Assembly (NCBI RefSeq): GCF_000961095.1 | Contig: NZ_CP011058.1 | Location: 5,162,001 to 5,226,000, forward strand | Reading direction: 5' to 3' | Origin: Paenibacillus beijingensis | GTDB taxonomy: Bacteria; Bacillota; Bacilli; Paenibacillales; Paenibacillaceae | Length of the DNA: 64,000 nucleotides | Part shown: in pieces, positions 53,401-60,700 of the stretch | Layout: every line of letters starts with the position of its first letter | Position numbering within the stretch: the stretch's first letter is position 1 | The notes under the pieces: model-generated | What the model was told of the DNA's origin: nothing | What the model saw: the letters and a program-made list of their open reading frames with translations, nothing else | Database searches by the model: none | Translations under genes and position numbers: made by a program

Positions 53401-54176
53401 CGCGCGGCCGAATGCATCGCTTCGCGCACATCCTGCGGCAGATTTGGCGCCGGGCTCTCCTCGATGACCTTCTGGTTGCGGCGCTGAATGGAGCAGTCCC
53501 GCTCGCCGAGCGCGACGACTTCGCCGAACCCGTTGCCGAAAATTTGAACCTCAACGTGCCGTGCGCGCGCGATATATTTTTCAAGGAAGACGCCGCCGTT
53601 GTTAAAGTTCGTCTCGGCCAAATGAGTAACGGATTCGAAGGCACCGATCAGCGTTTGCTCGTCTTCACAGATCCGCATGCCGATACCGCCGCCGCCGGCC
53701 GTGCTTTTCAGAATGACGGGATAACCGATTGCGCCTGCCTGCTCCACTGCGTCGCTCAGCTCGGTTATCAGCTCCGTACCGGGAAGGAGCGGAACGCAGG
53801 CTTTGCCCGCCACTTCGCGGGCGGAATGCTTCAGGCCGAACACTTCCATCTGCTCCGGAGTCGGCCCGATAAACGCGATGCCTCGTTCCCGGCAGGCGCG
53901 GGCGAAGCCGGCATTTTCGCTGAGGAAGCCGTAGCCCGGATGAACGGCTTCAGCGCCGATCTCGACGGCCAGCTGCAGGATGCGCTCGGCATCGAGGTAG
54001 CTTTCCTTGGCGGGTCCGGCTCCAATCAGCACGGCTTCGTCCGCTCCGTCAACATGCAGGCTGTCCTGATCGGCGCTCGTATACACGGCAGCGGACGCAA
54101 TTCCCATCCTGCGCAAAGTCCGCTCGATCCGAACGGCGATCGCGCCGCGGTTGGCGATAAGAACTTTTTTGAACAT
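50436..54176 (-). CDS. Urea/guanidine carboxylase (biotin-dependent)
   Basis: A 1246-residue biotin enzyme annotated by homology as urea carboxylase. Order: biotin carboxylase (KVLIANRGAIAVR, ATP loop LKSTAGGGGIGMRIC, EVNTRLQVEHGVTEEV), then the KipI/KipA-like carboxyltransferase domains (GHWDVGVPPCGPMDPLSFR, LGGFVCPVTTATAEFWKIGQLRPGD), and the biotinyl domain with Lys in ESMKMEFNQLAP near the C-terminus. The association with a guanidine-I riboswitch and the two DUF1989 proteins points to guanidine carboxylase, which makes carboxyguanidine; this is inferred from context. AAGGAGG precedes the ATG. Confidence 0.93.
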   Translation of the reverse strand: MFKKVLIANRGAIAVRIERTLRRMGIASAAVYTSADQDSLHVDGADEAVLIGAGPAKESYLDAERILQLAVEIGAEAVHPGYGFLSENAGFARACRERGIAFIGPTPEQMEVFGLKHSAREVAGKACVPLLPGTELITELSDAVEQAGAIGYPVILKSTAGGGGIGMRICEDEQTLIGAFESVTHLAETNFNNGGVFLEKYIARARHVEVQIFGNGFGEVVALGERDCSIQRRNQKVIEESPAPNLPQDVREAMHSAARSLAAEVGYRSAGTVEFLYDPETCGFYFLEVNTRLQVEHGVTEEVLGIDLVEWMVREAADELTDLKSLFAKPQGHSIQARIYAEDCLHDFRPSAGRIDRGVFPEEARVETWIRDGITVTTLYDPMLAKIIVHGKDRMEAIDKLADALAGTRIYGITSNIQYLQALLGERSVREGHVFTRLLGGFSPLEHALEVLDGGIQSTIQDFPGRVGHWDVGVPPCGPMDPLSFRIGNILLGNREDAPGIEMTLRGGSYRFRSGMKFCLTGADMGAELEGSPVPMYRVISANRGDMLTFGEAKEGMRGYLLVESGFDVPAVLGSASTFTLGEFGGHGGRALRPGDVIRVREAAAPGEKPAFVTESGFPQDDSARFSVSEPFAVTAEDGQQTDSGSELQASSRPRMTKEWTIGVIPGPHSTVEFLKPEYLKQLEGTRWEVHFNSSRTGIRLIGPAPLWSREDGGEAGLHPSNIHDNAYAIGALDLTGDMPILLGPDGPSLGGFVCPVTTATAEFWKIGQLRPGDSVRFRLITLEEARELLQQQERSLTELGEGKRSGLFAEALPEAKLLPPSYPVLAEGEEGERFRITVRCSGDRNLLVEYGEMELDLVLRFRVHALMEAIVSSGAIPVRDLTPGIRSLQIHLDPALMTVEEACRKVLEIDWELPSPESIQVPSRIVRLPLSWDDPATQLAIQRYQQGVRPDAPWCPSNLEFIRRVNGLDSLADVKRIVFDASYLVLGLGDVYLGAPVATPLDPRHRLVTTKYNPARTWTPENAVGIGGAYMCVYGMEGPGGYQFVGRTIQMWNRLRSTESFKPGKPWLLRFFDQIQFFPVEADDLLQLREDFLRGRYEADITETTFNLGDYLVFLEQNRQTIEDFRRVQRDAFREERESWKRLGLAEYVSDPDPVRGADDYELPEGAVAVRCSMPGSVWKVLVEPGQRVKKGDTLIIQESMKMEFNQLAPCDGTVGTIHVKPGDEVHAGKLLADIIKEEREAVIG

Positions 54177-54190
54177 TTTTGTCCTCCTTC

Positions 54191-54225
54191 AGGTTTTGCC
54201 AAAGGCAAAACCACTTCGTAAGCAT
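54191..54225. repeat. 35-base intergenic repeat, copy A
   Basis: A hairpin GGTTTTGCC-AAA-GGCAAAACC followed by CACTTCGTAAGCAT. A partial copy (AGGTTTTGCC) starts at 54232. It lies between the carboxylase gene and the upstream DUF1989 gene. Confidence 0.75.
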
Positions 54226-54242
54226 GAACTTAGGTTTTGCCT

Positions 54243-54896
54243 CTATTCATTCCAGATAAGAACGCGGACAGGCGTCGGATTATAGGCGTTGCATGGATTA
54301 TTCAACTGCGGACAGTTACTGATCAGTACGATCGTGCGGATATGCGCGGTCATCTCGACATAAGCGCCCGGCGAGGAAACGCCGTCTTCGAACGTCAATC
54401 CGCCTTCCGGCGTAACCGGCACATTCATGAAAAAGTTAATGTTCGGCGCCAGATCGCGCTTCAAATATCGTTCGTCGTCACTCTGCGCCAGCTGAAGCAT
54501 GAACGTATCGCGGCAGTTATGCATGTGCAGCTTGTCGTGCGCGTAACGCACGGTGTTGCTCTGCGCCGAACAGGCGCCGCCGAGCGTATCGTGACGGCCG
54601 CACGTATCGGCGACAATTGTCAACAGCTCTTTTCCGGATTCGGTCAGAAGTGTCGTTCCGGCTGTCAAATAAATGTTTTCCTGCCTGGCAATCGTTGCGA
54701 TGGCGCTGTAATGATCTTCCGGATTGTCCGCATCGTAAAATAACGTATCTGCGGCCTGATTTCCTTCCAAATCAACGATGCGCAGCACCTGTCCCGGCTT
54801 CAACTCGTGTATCCAGCCGTCTCCGGCCAAAATCGTCTTGTCGTAAACGGCATCCTCAGCTTTGCGGTGACTTTCCACCCGGTTAAATACAGTCAT
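54243..54896 (-). CDS. DUF1989 'urea carboxylase-associated protein 2', probable carboxyguanidine deiminase subunit
   Basis: A 217-residue protein. Landmarks: GWIHELKPGQVLRIVDLEGNQAADTLFYDADNPEDHYSA, CGRHDTLGGACSAQSNTVRY, NINFFMNVPVTPEGGLTF. Such proteins occur in pairs next to urea/guanidine carboxylase; the pair was shown in other bacteria to deiminate carboxyguanidine to allophanate. Here the twin lies just upstream and AtzF downstream, so the pathway is complete. Start ATG at 54896 (GGAGG 12 bases upstream) is somewhat uncertain. Confidence 0.9.
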   Translation of the reverse strand: MTVFNRVESHRKAEDAVYDKTILAGDGWIHELKPGQVLRIVDLEGNQAADTLFYDADNPEDHYSAIATIARQENIYLTAGTTLLTESGKELLTIVADTCGRHDTLGGACSAQSNTVRYAHDKLHMHNCRDTFMLQLAQSDDERYLKRDLAPNINFFMNVPVTPEGGLTFEDGVSSPGAYVEMTAHIRTIVLISNCPQLNNPCNAYNPTPVRVLIWNE

Positions 54897-54915
54897 CTCT
54901 TTTTCATCCTCCTTA

Positions 54916-54991
54916 AGGTTTTGCCGGAGGCAAAACCACTTCGTAAGCATAGGCTAGGTTTTGCCGGAGGCAAAACCACTTCGTAAGCATA
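54916..54991. repeat. 35-base intergenic repeat, copies B and C in tandem
   Basis: Two identical copies (54916-54951 and 54956-54991), each a hairpin GGTTTTGCC-GGA-GGCAAAACC followed by ACTTCGTAAGCATA. They fill the gap between the two DUF1989 genes. Copy A differs only in the hairpin loop. Confidence 0.8.
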
Positions 54992-55007
54992 AGCCTGATT
55001 CGATTCG

Positions 55008-55727
55008 TTATCCTCTCAACGCGTGATAAGCCCATGTATTTTCAAACGCGCGCCGATTCTCGCTGCAATGGTTGACGCATGCATCATCGCTTAGGCTAAC
55101 CGGCTCGGCAGCGCTAACCTCGATTTGAACCGGGACGGACGGATAGCCGGTCCGCTTGTCAAACGGATTCGGCGTATTCGACACGATCAACAAAAGATCA
55201 AGCTCGGTGCGCAGCGAAACCGCATCGCCCTTTTTGCAGTGGCCGGGAACATGGTGCATCCGGCCGTTCTCGTCGCAATACACCTTCGCAAACAAGTTAA
55301 GCGGCGGCATAAGATCGCGGACACTCAGTCCGCTGCGCACCAGTTCCACGGAGAAATTGTCGCGGCCGTTCCGGTACCGTTCGTTCCTTTTTTCCTGATA
55401 GGTTGTCACCCCGTATTTCCGGTCGGTCTGCTCTTTGGTCGTATATCCGCCGATAGGGTCGTTCCAGCCGGTGCTGTCCTGTACAATGCTGGCAAGAACG
55501 CGACCGTTGTCGCTCATTAGCACGTTTCCGGTTGTCAAATGCGAGGTGTGCTGGGCTTTAAGCGTATCGGGCATATTGTAGCGCTCGCTGGGATCGTGGG
55601 CATGGTACATGAGCAGAGACAGGTTTGCCCCATCTTCCAGCGCGGTGAACGTAATCCTTTTGCCCCGTCCGACCGTTCCCGACCATTTGCCGCCGCCGGC
55701 GATTGTTGATCTCCAAAGTGCAGTCAT
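55008..55727 (-). CDS. DUF1989 'urea carboxylase-associated protein 1', probable carboxyguanidine deiminase subunit
   Basis: A 239-residue paralogue of the next gene. Landmarks: LWRSTIAGGGKWSGTVGRGKRITFTALEDGANLSLLMYHAHDPSERYNMPDTLKAQHTSHL, DNFSVELVRSGLSVRDLMPPLNLFAKV and GDAVSLRTELDLLLIVSNTPNP. With its partner it probably forms the deiminase acting on carboxyguanidine. ATG at 55727 has AGGAGG eight bases upstream. It is the first gene behind the minus-strand guanidine-I riboswitch. Confidence 0.9.
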   Translation of the reverse strand: MTALWRSTIAGGGKWSGTVGRGKRITFTALEDGANLSLLMYHAHDPSERYNMPDTLKAQHTSHLTTGNVLMSDNGRVLASIVQDSTGWNDPIGGYTTKEQTDRKYGVTTYQEKRNERYRNGRDNFSVELVRSGLSVRDLMPPLNLFAKVYCDENGRMHHVPGHCKKGDAVSLRTELDLLLIVSNTPNPFDKRTGYPSVPVQIEVSAAEPVSLSDDACVNHCSENRRAFENTWAYHALRG

Positions 55728-55783
55728 TGTCAATTCCTCCTGTTCGGGCGTATCGATTCCATGGCCCGTTGATTTTGTTGTAC

Positions 55784-55933
55784 AAAAAAAGCCCGGGAGA
55801 TTAGATCTCCCAGGCTTTTGTCCTTCCGTGTCATACAGCAGCTGCGGTTACCGCGCCATCTGCCGTAGCCTATCTCTTGGACCAGTCCTCAGAAACCATA
55901 TGAACGGAAGCCGAGCGGAACCCTAGATAGTTG
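55784..55933 (-). ncRNA. Guanidine-I (ykkC) riboswitch controlling the guanidine degradation operon
   Basis: On the minus strand the conserved ykkC elements appear in order: CTATCTAGGGTTCCG, CTGGTCCAAGAGATAGGC, ACACGGAAGGACAAAAGCC and CTGGGAGA. The last arm continues into a terminator AGCCTGGGAGAT/ATCTCCCGGGCT followed by seven T (55790-55784). Guanidine binding should stabilise the aptamer and prevent termination, switching the operon on. Confidence 0.92.
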
Positions 55934-56023
55934 TCGTTCCTACCTGTATTGAAATAAATGGAGGAACCTTTATGAAGTTGTGAAGTGAACTGGCGAATTG
56001 CTGCGAATTGCTTTCTTGAACGT

Positions 56024-56053
56024 AGTATAATCATTTGCATTTCGATCTGTCAA
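56024..56053 (-). promoter_or_regulatory. Promoter of the guanidine degradation operon
   Basis: Minus-strand -35 TTGACA (56053-56048), 18-base spacer, -10 TATACT (56029-56024). Initiation near 56017 leaves about 85 bases before the riboswitch. Confidence 0.65.
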
Positions 56054-56092
56054 TACATTTGTTAGCTATCATAACATCGAAAAAATTGAGGC

Positions 56093-56121
56093 TTTACAAT
56101 CTGAAATCGAGATGTTATATT
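56093..56121 (+). promoter_or_regulatory. Promoter of the APC permease leader
   Basis: -35 TTTACA (56093-56098), 17-base spacer, -10 TATATT (56116-56121). It lies back-to-back with the opposite promoter. Confidence 0.6.
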
Positions 56122-56190
56122 AGCTGACGTAAAGGCCCTTACACTTGTTTGACAATGTTGTTAACCGGCAATGCTTAAAACTGAATCTAT

Positions 56191-56319
56191 AAATTGTTTT
56201 CTAGGGTTCCGCGGATAATCCGGACAGGTCCGAGAGAAAACGCACAGTGCGCTGTGTACACGGAGGGATAAAAGCCCGGGAGTCGTCATTTTTATTGTGA
56301 CAACTCCCGGGCTTTTTTT
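56191..56319 (+). ncRNA. Guanidine-I (ykkC) riboswitch controlling the APC permease
   Basis: Contains TTTTCTAGGGTTCCG, AGGTCCGAGAGAAAACGCA, ACACGGAGGGATAAAAGCC and CGGGAG, the ykkC consensus. The 3' arm overlaps a terminator AAAGCCCGGGAGT/ACTCCCGGGCTTT with a T-run to 56319. It is 42 bases upstream of the permease start. Confidence 0.95.
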
Positions 56320-56360
56320 CTTCACAAAAAAAGAAGAGTTCATAAGGGAGATGAGCTGCC

Positions 56361-57707
56361 ATGAAGTCAAATGTTAAGCTGACAAAATCGCTGCGGTTGT
56401 CCGATATCGTCTTTATCGGATTGGCCTGGATGACTCCAATGGTCTACTTTACCGTTTTCGGCATTTCGTTCGAAACGTCCGGGGGCATGATCACGCAAGC
56501 CTATTTGCTCGCTTTTGTCGCGATCTTTTTTACCGCCTGCAATTACGGGATAATGTCCAGAACGTTCCCAACCTCAGGATCGGCCTATACTTATGTTGCC
56601 AAAAGCATGCATCCCAATCTCGGGTTTGTCGTCGGATGGGCGGTACTGCTCGATTATTTCTTCTCGCCGCTAATCGCTTCCTTGAGCTTCGGGATATATT
56701 TAAACGCCCAATTTCCATCGGTACCCGTGTACATCTGGATTACGCTGCTCAATGTCGCGATTACGGTCATTAACATCATGGGCATAAAAATTTCGGCAAA
56801 CATCAGCAAAATTTTTGTTTGGATCCAAATCTTATTTATTCTGCTGTTCAGCGCATTCCTTATTCGGAACCTAAACGGCGGCATGAATGTTTTCCAGCCG
56901 TTCCAGACCGATGCGCCTTTTTCCGCTGTTCTTGCGGGCTCGGCTCTGATCTGCTTTTGCTTCTTGGGCTTTGACGCCATTACAACAATGTCGGAGGAAG
57001 CGATCGACGCCAAACGGACCATTCCAAAGGCCGTCATCGTGATGATTTCGATTGCGCTCATCGTCTATTTCATCCCGTCTTATTTGACCCAGCTTGTATT
57101 TCCGAACGTGACTTTCTCGAACGCGGACACCGCAGGCTTTGAAATTGTGAAAATGGCAGGCGGCGCTTTCCTCTCCGCAGTTTTTATTACCGTCCTCATC
57201 CTGGCCACCTTCACCCAGGGGTTAACGTCCTTAACGAGCGTCTCCCGTTTGCTGTATGTCATGGGGCGCGATTCCGTATTGCCGAAACGCTTTTTCGGTT
57301 ACCTGCATCCCAAATACAAAACACCGGTCATCAATATCGCAATCGGCGCCATTTTCTCGATGCTTGCGATCGTTATCAGTCTGGAATCAGCTGTTAAATT
57401 TGTCAGTTTTGGCGCTTTGACCGCTTTTACGTTCGTCAATCTTTCCGTAATCTTTCAAAAATTTATTAAAGAAAAGAAACGTTCCCCTAGACAAACGGTG
57501 CTCTATCTCATTTTCCCGCTGATCGGCGCGGCCTTTATCGGCTGGCTGCTCACTCTGCTTGATCTCGACGCTTTAATGATGGGCGGGATCTGGCTTGTTT
57601 TCGGCATAGGTTACTATTTGATTCGCAAGAAACGGATCGGTGCCGGAGAAGAACATAGTGCCATTGCGGAAGAAAACAGCCCAATACCAAATCCAGTCGA
57701 ATTATAA
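56361..57707 (+). CDS. APC superfamily permease under guanidine riboswitch control
   Basis: A 448-residue, 12-segment amino acid/polyamine/organocation carrier. Landmarks: SLRLSDIVFIGLAWMTPMVYFTVFG, RTFPTSGSAYTYVAKSMHPNLGFVVGWAVLLDY, FCFLGFDAITTMSEEAIDAKRTIPKAVI. The riboswitch in front indicates that it moves guanidine or a guanidine-bearing or -derived compound; uptake to feed the divergent degradation genes is more likely than export because the family mostly imports. Substrate is inferred. GGGAG precedes the ATG. Confidence 0.9.
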   Translation: MKSNVKLTKSLRLSDIVFIGLAWMTPMVYFTVFGISFETSGGMITQAYLLAFVAIFFTACNYGIMSRTFPTSGSAYTYVAKSMHPNLGFVVGWAVLLDYFFSPLIASLSFGIYLNAQFPSVPVYIWITLLNVAITVINIMGIKISANISKIFVWIQILFILLFSAFLIRNLNGGMNVFQPFQTDAPFSAVLAGSALICFCFLGFDAITTMSEEAIDAKRTIPKAVIVMISIALIVYFIPSYLTQLVFPNVTFSNADTAGFEIVKMAGGAFLSAVFITVLILATFTQGLTSLTSVSRLLYVMGRDSVLPKRFFGYLHPKYKTPVINIAIGAIFSMLAIVISLESAVKFVSFGALTAFTFVNLSVIFQKFIKEKKRSPRQTVLYLIFPLIGAAFIGWLLTLLDLDALMMGGIWLVFGIGYYLIRKKRIGAGEEHSAIAEENSPIPNPVEL

Positions 57708-57715
57708 GGCTTCTT

Positions 57716-57772
57716 AAAAAAAACACTCCCTCGCAAAATGGAGCACGAACCGCATGCCCAATTTGCGAGGGA
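57716..57772 (-). terminator. Intrinsic terminator after the GH66 gene
   Basis: Minus-strand CTCCCTCGCAAA...TTTGCGAGGGAG (12 or more pairs, long loop) followed by TGTTTTTTTT. Confidence 0.75.
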
Positions 57773-57777
57773 GGAGT

Positions 57778-60700
57778 TCAATCGTTCAAGCTTTTCGGCT
57801 GTTGAATGAAGGCGTTGCCGTCCATTTGCCGACGGTCAATCGTATTCGTGCCATCGGTCGCTTGCCGCAAACCGGGATCATTTAAAACGCCCGTATCGGT
57901 GGATGTGTCCTGGTCTGCTCCCCCGGATAATTCGCCCGTAGTTTGATTCTGCTTCCCATTGCCCGGGTGGCTGTCCGATTCGCCGTGCTCGGCAAACAGC
58001 TTGTCAACTTTTGCTTTTTGCGGATCCTTATCGATGAAAATCATGGACCAATACTGCAGCGATGGCAGATCGATGATCAGATTGGTGCCGTCCCAAGCAT
58101 AATTCAGCTCTTTGAACATGCCGTGATCGGCATCCGGCGTCGCCGCAAACACCTTCAGCTTTTTCGCATCCTTCTCAGAAATGCCGATCGGGTACGTGAC
58201 CTTCAAATTCGTCTGCTCCGTCGGATCGTCAGCCGCATTTCTCCAGTTGTCGTCATTGTTAAGCATATTGATCAGATGAATGACATCGTAACGTTCAAAG
58301 CCTTTGTTGTCATCGTTTTTGCGGACCGTGTACCAAAGCGTATTCCGCGCTCCGTCCTGGCTGAGTGGAAGTAAGCTGCCGTTCTGAGCAACCTCAAGCT
58401 TCGCTGCCGTATCTTCCCGGCTGTCAAAAAGCAGATTCTCGTAAGCGGCGTTAAACTTGAAGTAATCCATCATGTTCGCTTTGGTCGAATTCAGCAGCTT
58501 CTTGCTGCGGTTCGGATAGTATTCATGGGCCAGCATGTTCGGGCCGTCCGCGATGTTCTCCGCTGTCCCGAGCTCGATGTGCGTCGCGCCCAGCGCCGCG
58601 AGACCCGCATCCATCAAGCGGAGCGACGGCTCGTTGAAATAGCCGAGCGTCAGCTGCTTAATGCGGATATTCCCCTTCTCGCTCAGCTCATCCGCCTTCA
58701 ACGTCACGCGATGCGTCCCTTTCGCCAGGAACGGCACGATGAAATATCCGTCCTCGCTGTATGACTCCGTGCTGCCCGTGCCGTCAAAATAAATTCTTCC
58801 CGGCTGCCCGCTCAGATCGTTCTGTCTGACTCCGTCGATGAACACGGCCCGGCTTGTCGTCGACCCCGGATTGGAATACGTATAGATCAGCGACGCTTCT
58901 CCGTCCTGCGGTACGTCGATGTCGAACGATACCGAATCGCCGATATGGCCGAAATTCAAAATCGTGTCTTTATAAAAGGTCATTGGCGGCAGGAAATCCG
59001 CTTTCTCCGCCTCGTAAATCTTCGAGAATGCCGAAGCCGCCTGCTCCACCTTCAGCGCGTCCAGCTTAATGCCGTCGTCTTCGGCGCCGGCGACCTTAAT
59101 CGTCACCTGGTTGAGGCCGGCTTTCAGCTCAACGCCGCTCATCGTCACGTCAGACCAGGATGCATGAACCGGGAATGCGGCCGTCTGCGGCGCTGCGTCG
59201 TTCACAACGACTTCGCGGGAGACTTCGCGCGTTTCATTGACATATTTCCAAACGAGATTGTAGCTGCCCTCCGCCGGCACTTTCACGTTAAACGTAACAA
59301 AGTCGCCGTCATCGTTGAAGTCATCCGCATATCCGATCTTTGTCTTGACCGGCGTTCCGCCGGCTTCGGTTAACGCTGCGTTCGCTACCGCGTATTCGTC
59401 TCCGCCGACAACGATGCTGCTGACATTAACGTATTGGCCGTCCGATTCCATCTTCAGCGTAACGGTATGCTTGCCGGCCGCGATCTTCGCCTTTACGGTC
59501 TTAGCCGCAAACGCCCCGCCCCAGCCGCCACTTGTCTTCGACAACGGCACGCTTGCCGCAGCTGTTACCCCATCAATCAATACCGAGACGACCGGGTTGT
59601 TATCCGTCCGGTACAGCACATCGAAATGATCGACGTCTTCCGCCGCATCGATCGTAAAGGTAACTGATTGACCGGCTTTGCCGAAATCGTCCGTTTGTCC
59701 GATGACAGGCGTAATGCTGCCCGTGCGCGGCACGACAGGCTGCCAACCGATGGCGCCGTCTTCGGCTTCCAGCGTCATGCCGCCGACGACGAGCTTATCG
59801 ATCTGAATACCCGCTTCTTCGGTCTTGCCGTCTTCCTTTTTCACCATGATCTCGTTGTCCGTCGCTGAAGACTTCAAGTAAACATTCACCGTTGCCGTAC
59901 TCCAGCTGTCGCCGGTGGAAGGAAGCTCGATCGATCCTGCTTTGCGGCCGTTGACGTATACGCTGCGCACCGCAGCGCCTCCGCTGTTTTTGTACGTCAC
60001 GGTTAACGGATAAGCACCGGATTCGGTCACATTGGCAAGCTGCAGTTGAACGTAGTCTCCCTGCTGCTTGAAGCTGTCGATATAGCCGGCGGATGCGGCG
60101 TCAGCCGCAACTTCCGCTCCTCCTGTCAGCTTCACGGCGGGATCCTCCGCTTCTATCGTTGTACCGCCAACATCGATCTTGTCCAGCTGGATCGAATCCG
60201 TCAGGTTCGCTTCCGGCTGCAGCCGGATCGTGCTATCTCCCGGCGGCAGAGTGACGTTAAGCGTGTGCTCGCCCTGCGCTCCGCCCGTGCCCGGGAAGTC
60301 CGCATCTACGGGCGCCTGATTATCGCCAGCGAATAGTTGATAATGCAGATCCGCGTTTGATTTGTAGTGGAATACAACTGGCGTATCCCCTCCTGTCGCC
60401 CCCGTGACCGGAATCGTGGCCGTATCGTACATGCCGCCGAAGCCGTCCGTAAACGGCTTGCTGTTATCGATGCCGTTCACAGCGGCCGCTCTCGAATCGA
60501 ACTTGTTCGAAAGGAGATCAATGCCGTGAAGGTTGGCATAACCGTTCGTCACTTCCGCTTTGATCGTATTGCTGCCCGCGTTCAAATGAACCGGCAGATC
60601 GGCAGATTTCCACCAATCGTCGCCGTACCAGCCGTTTTTGGACGTGCTTAAGCTTAATTCCGTTCCCGCAACGGTTAATTTCCAGGTCAAATCCATATCG

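Noticed and set aside
50421..54221. Long plus-strand open frames of 577 and 483 codons
   Set aside because: They lie antisense to the biotin carboxylase gene, lack ribosome sites and have Arg/His/Gln-rich composition typical of shadow frames in GC-rich coding DNA.
54191..54991. Repeats considered as a CRISPR array
   Set aside because: Only two adjacent copies with a four-base gap and one distant copy; no spacers of regular length and no cas genes.
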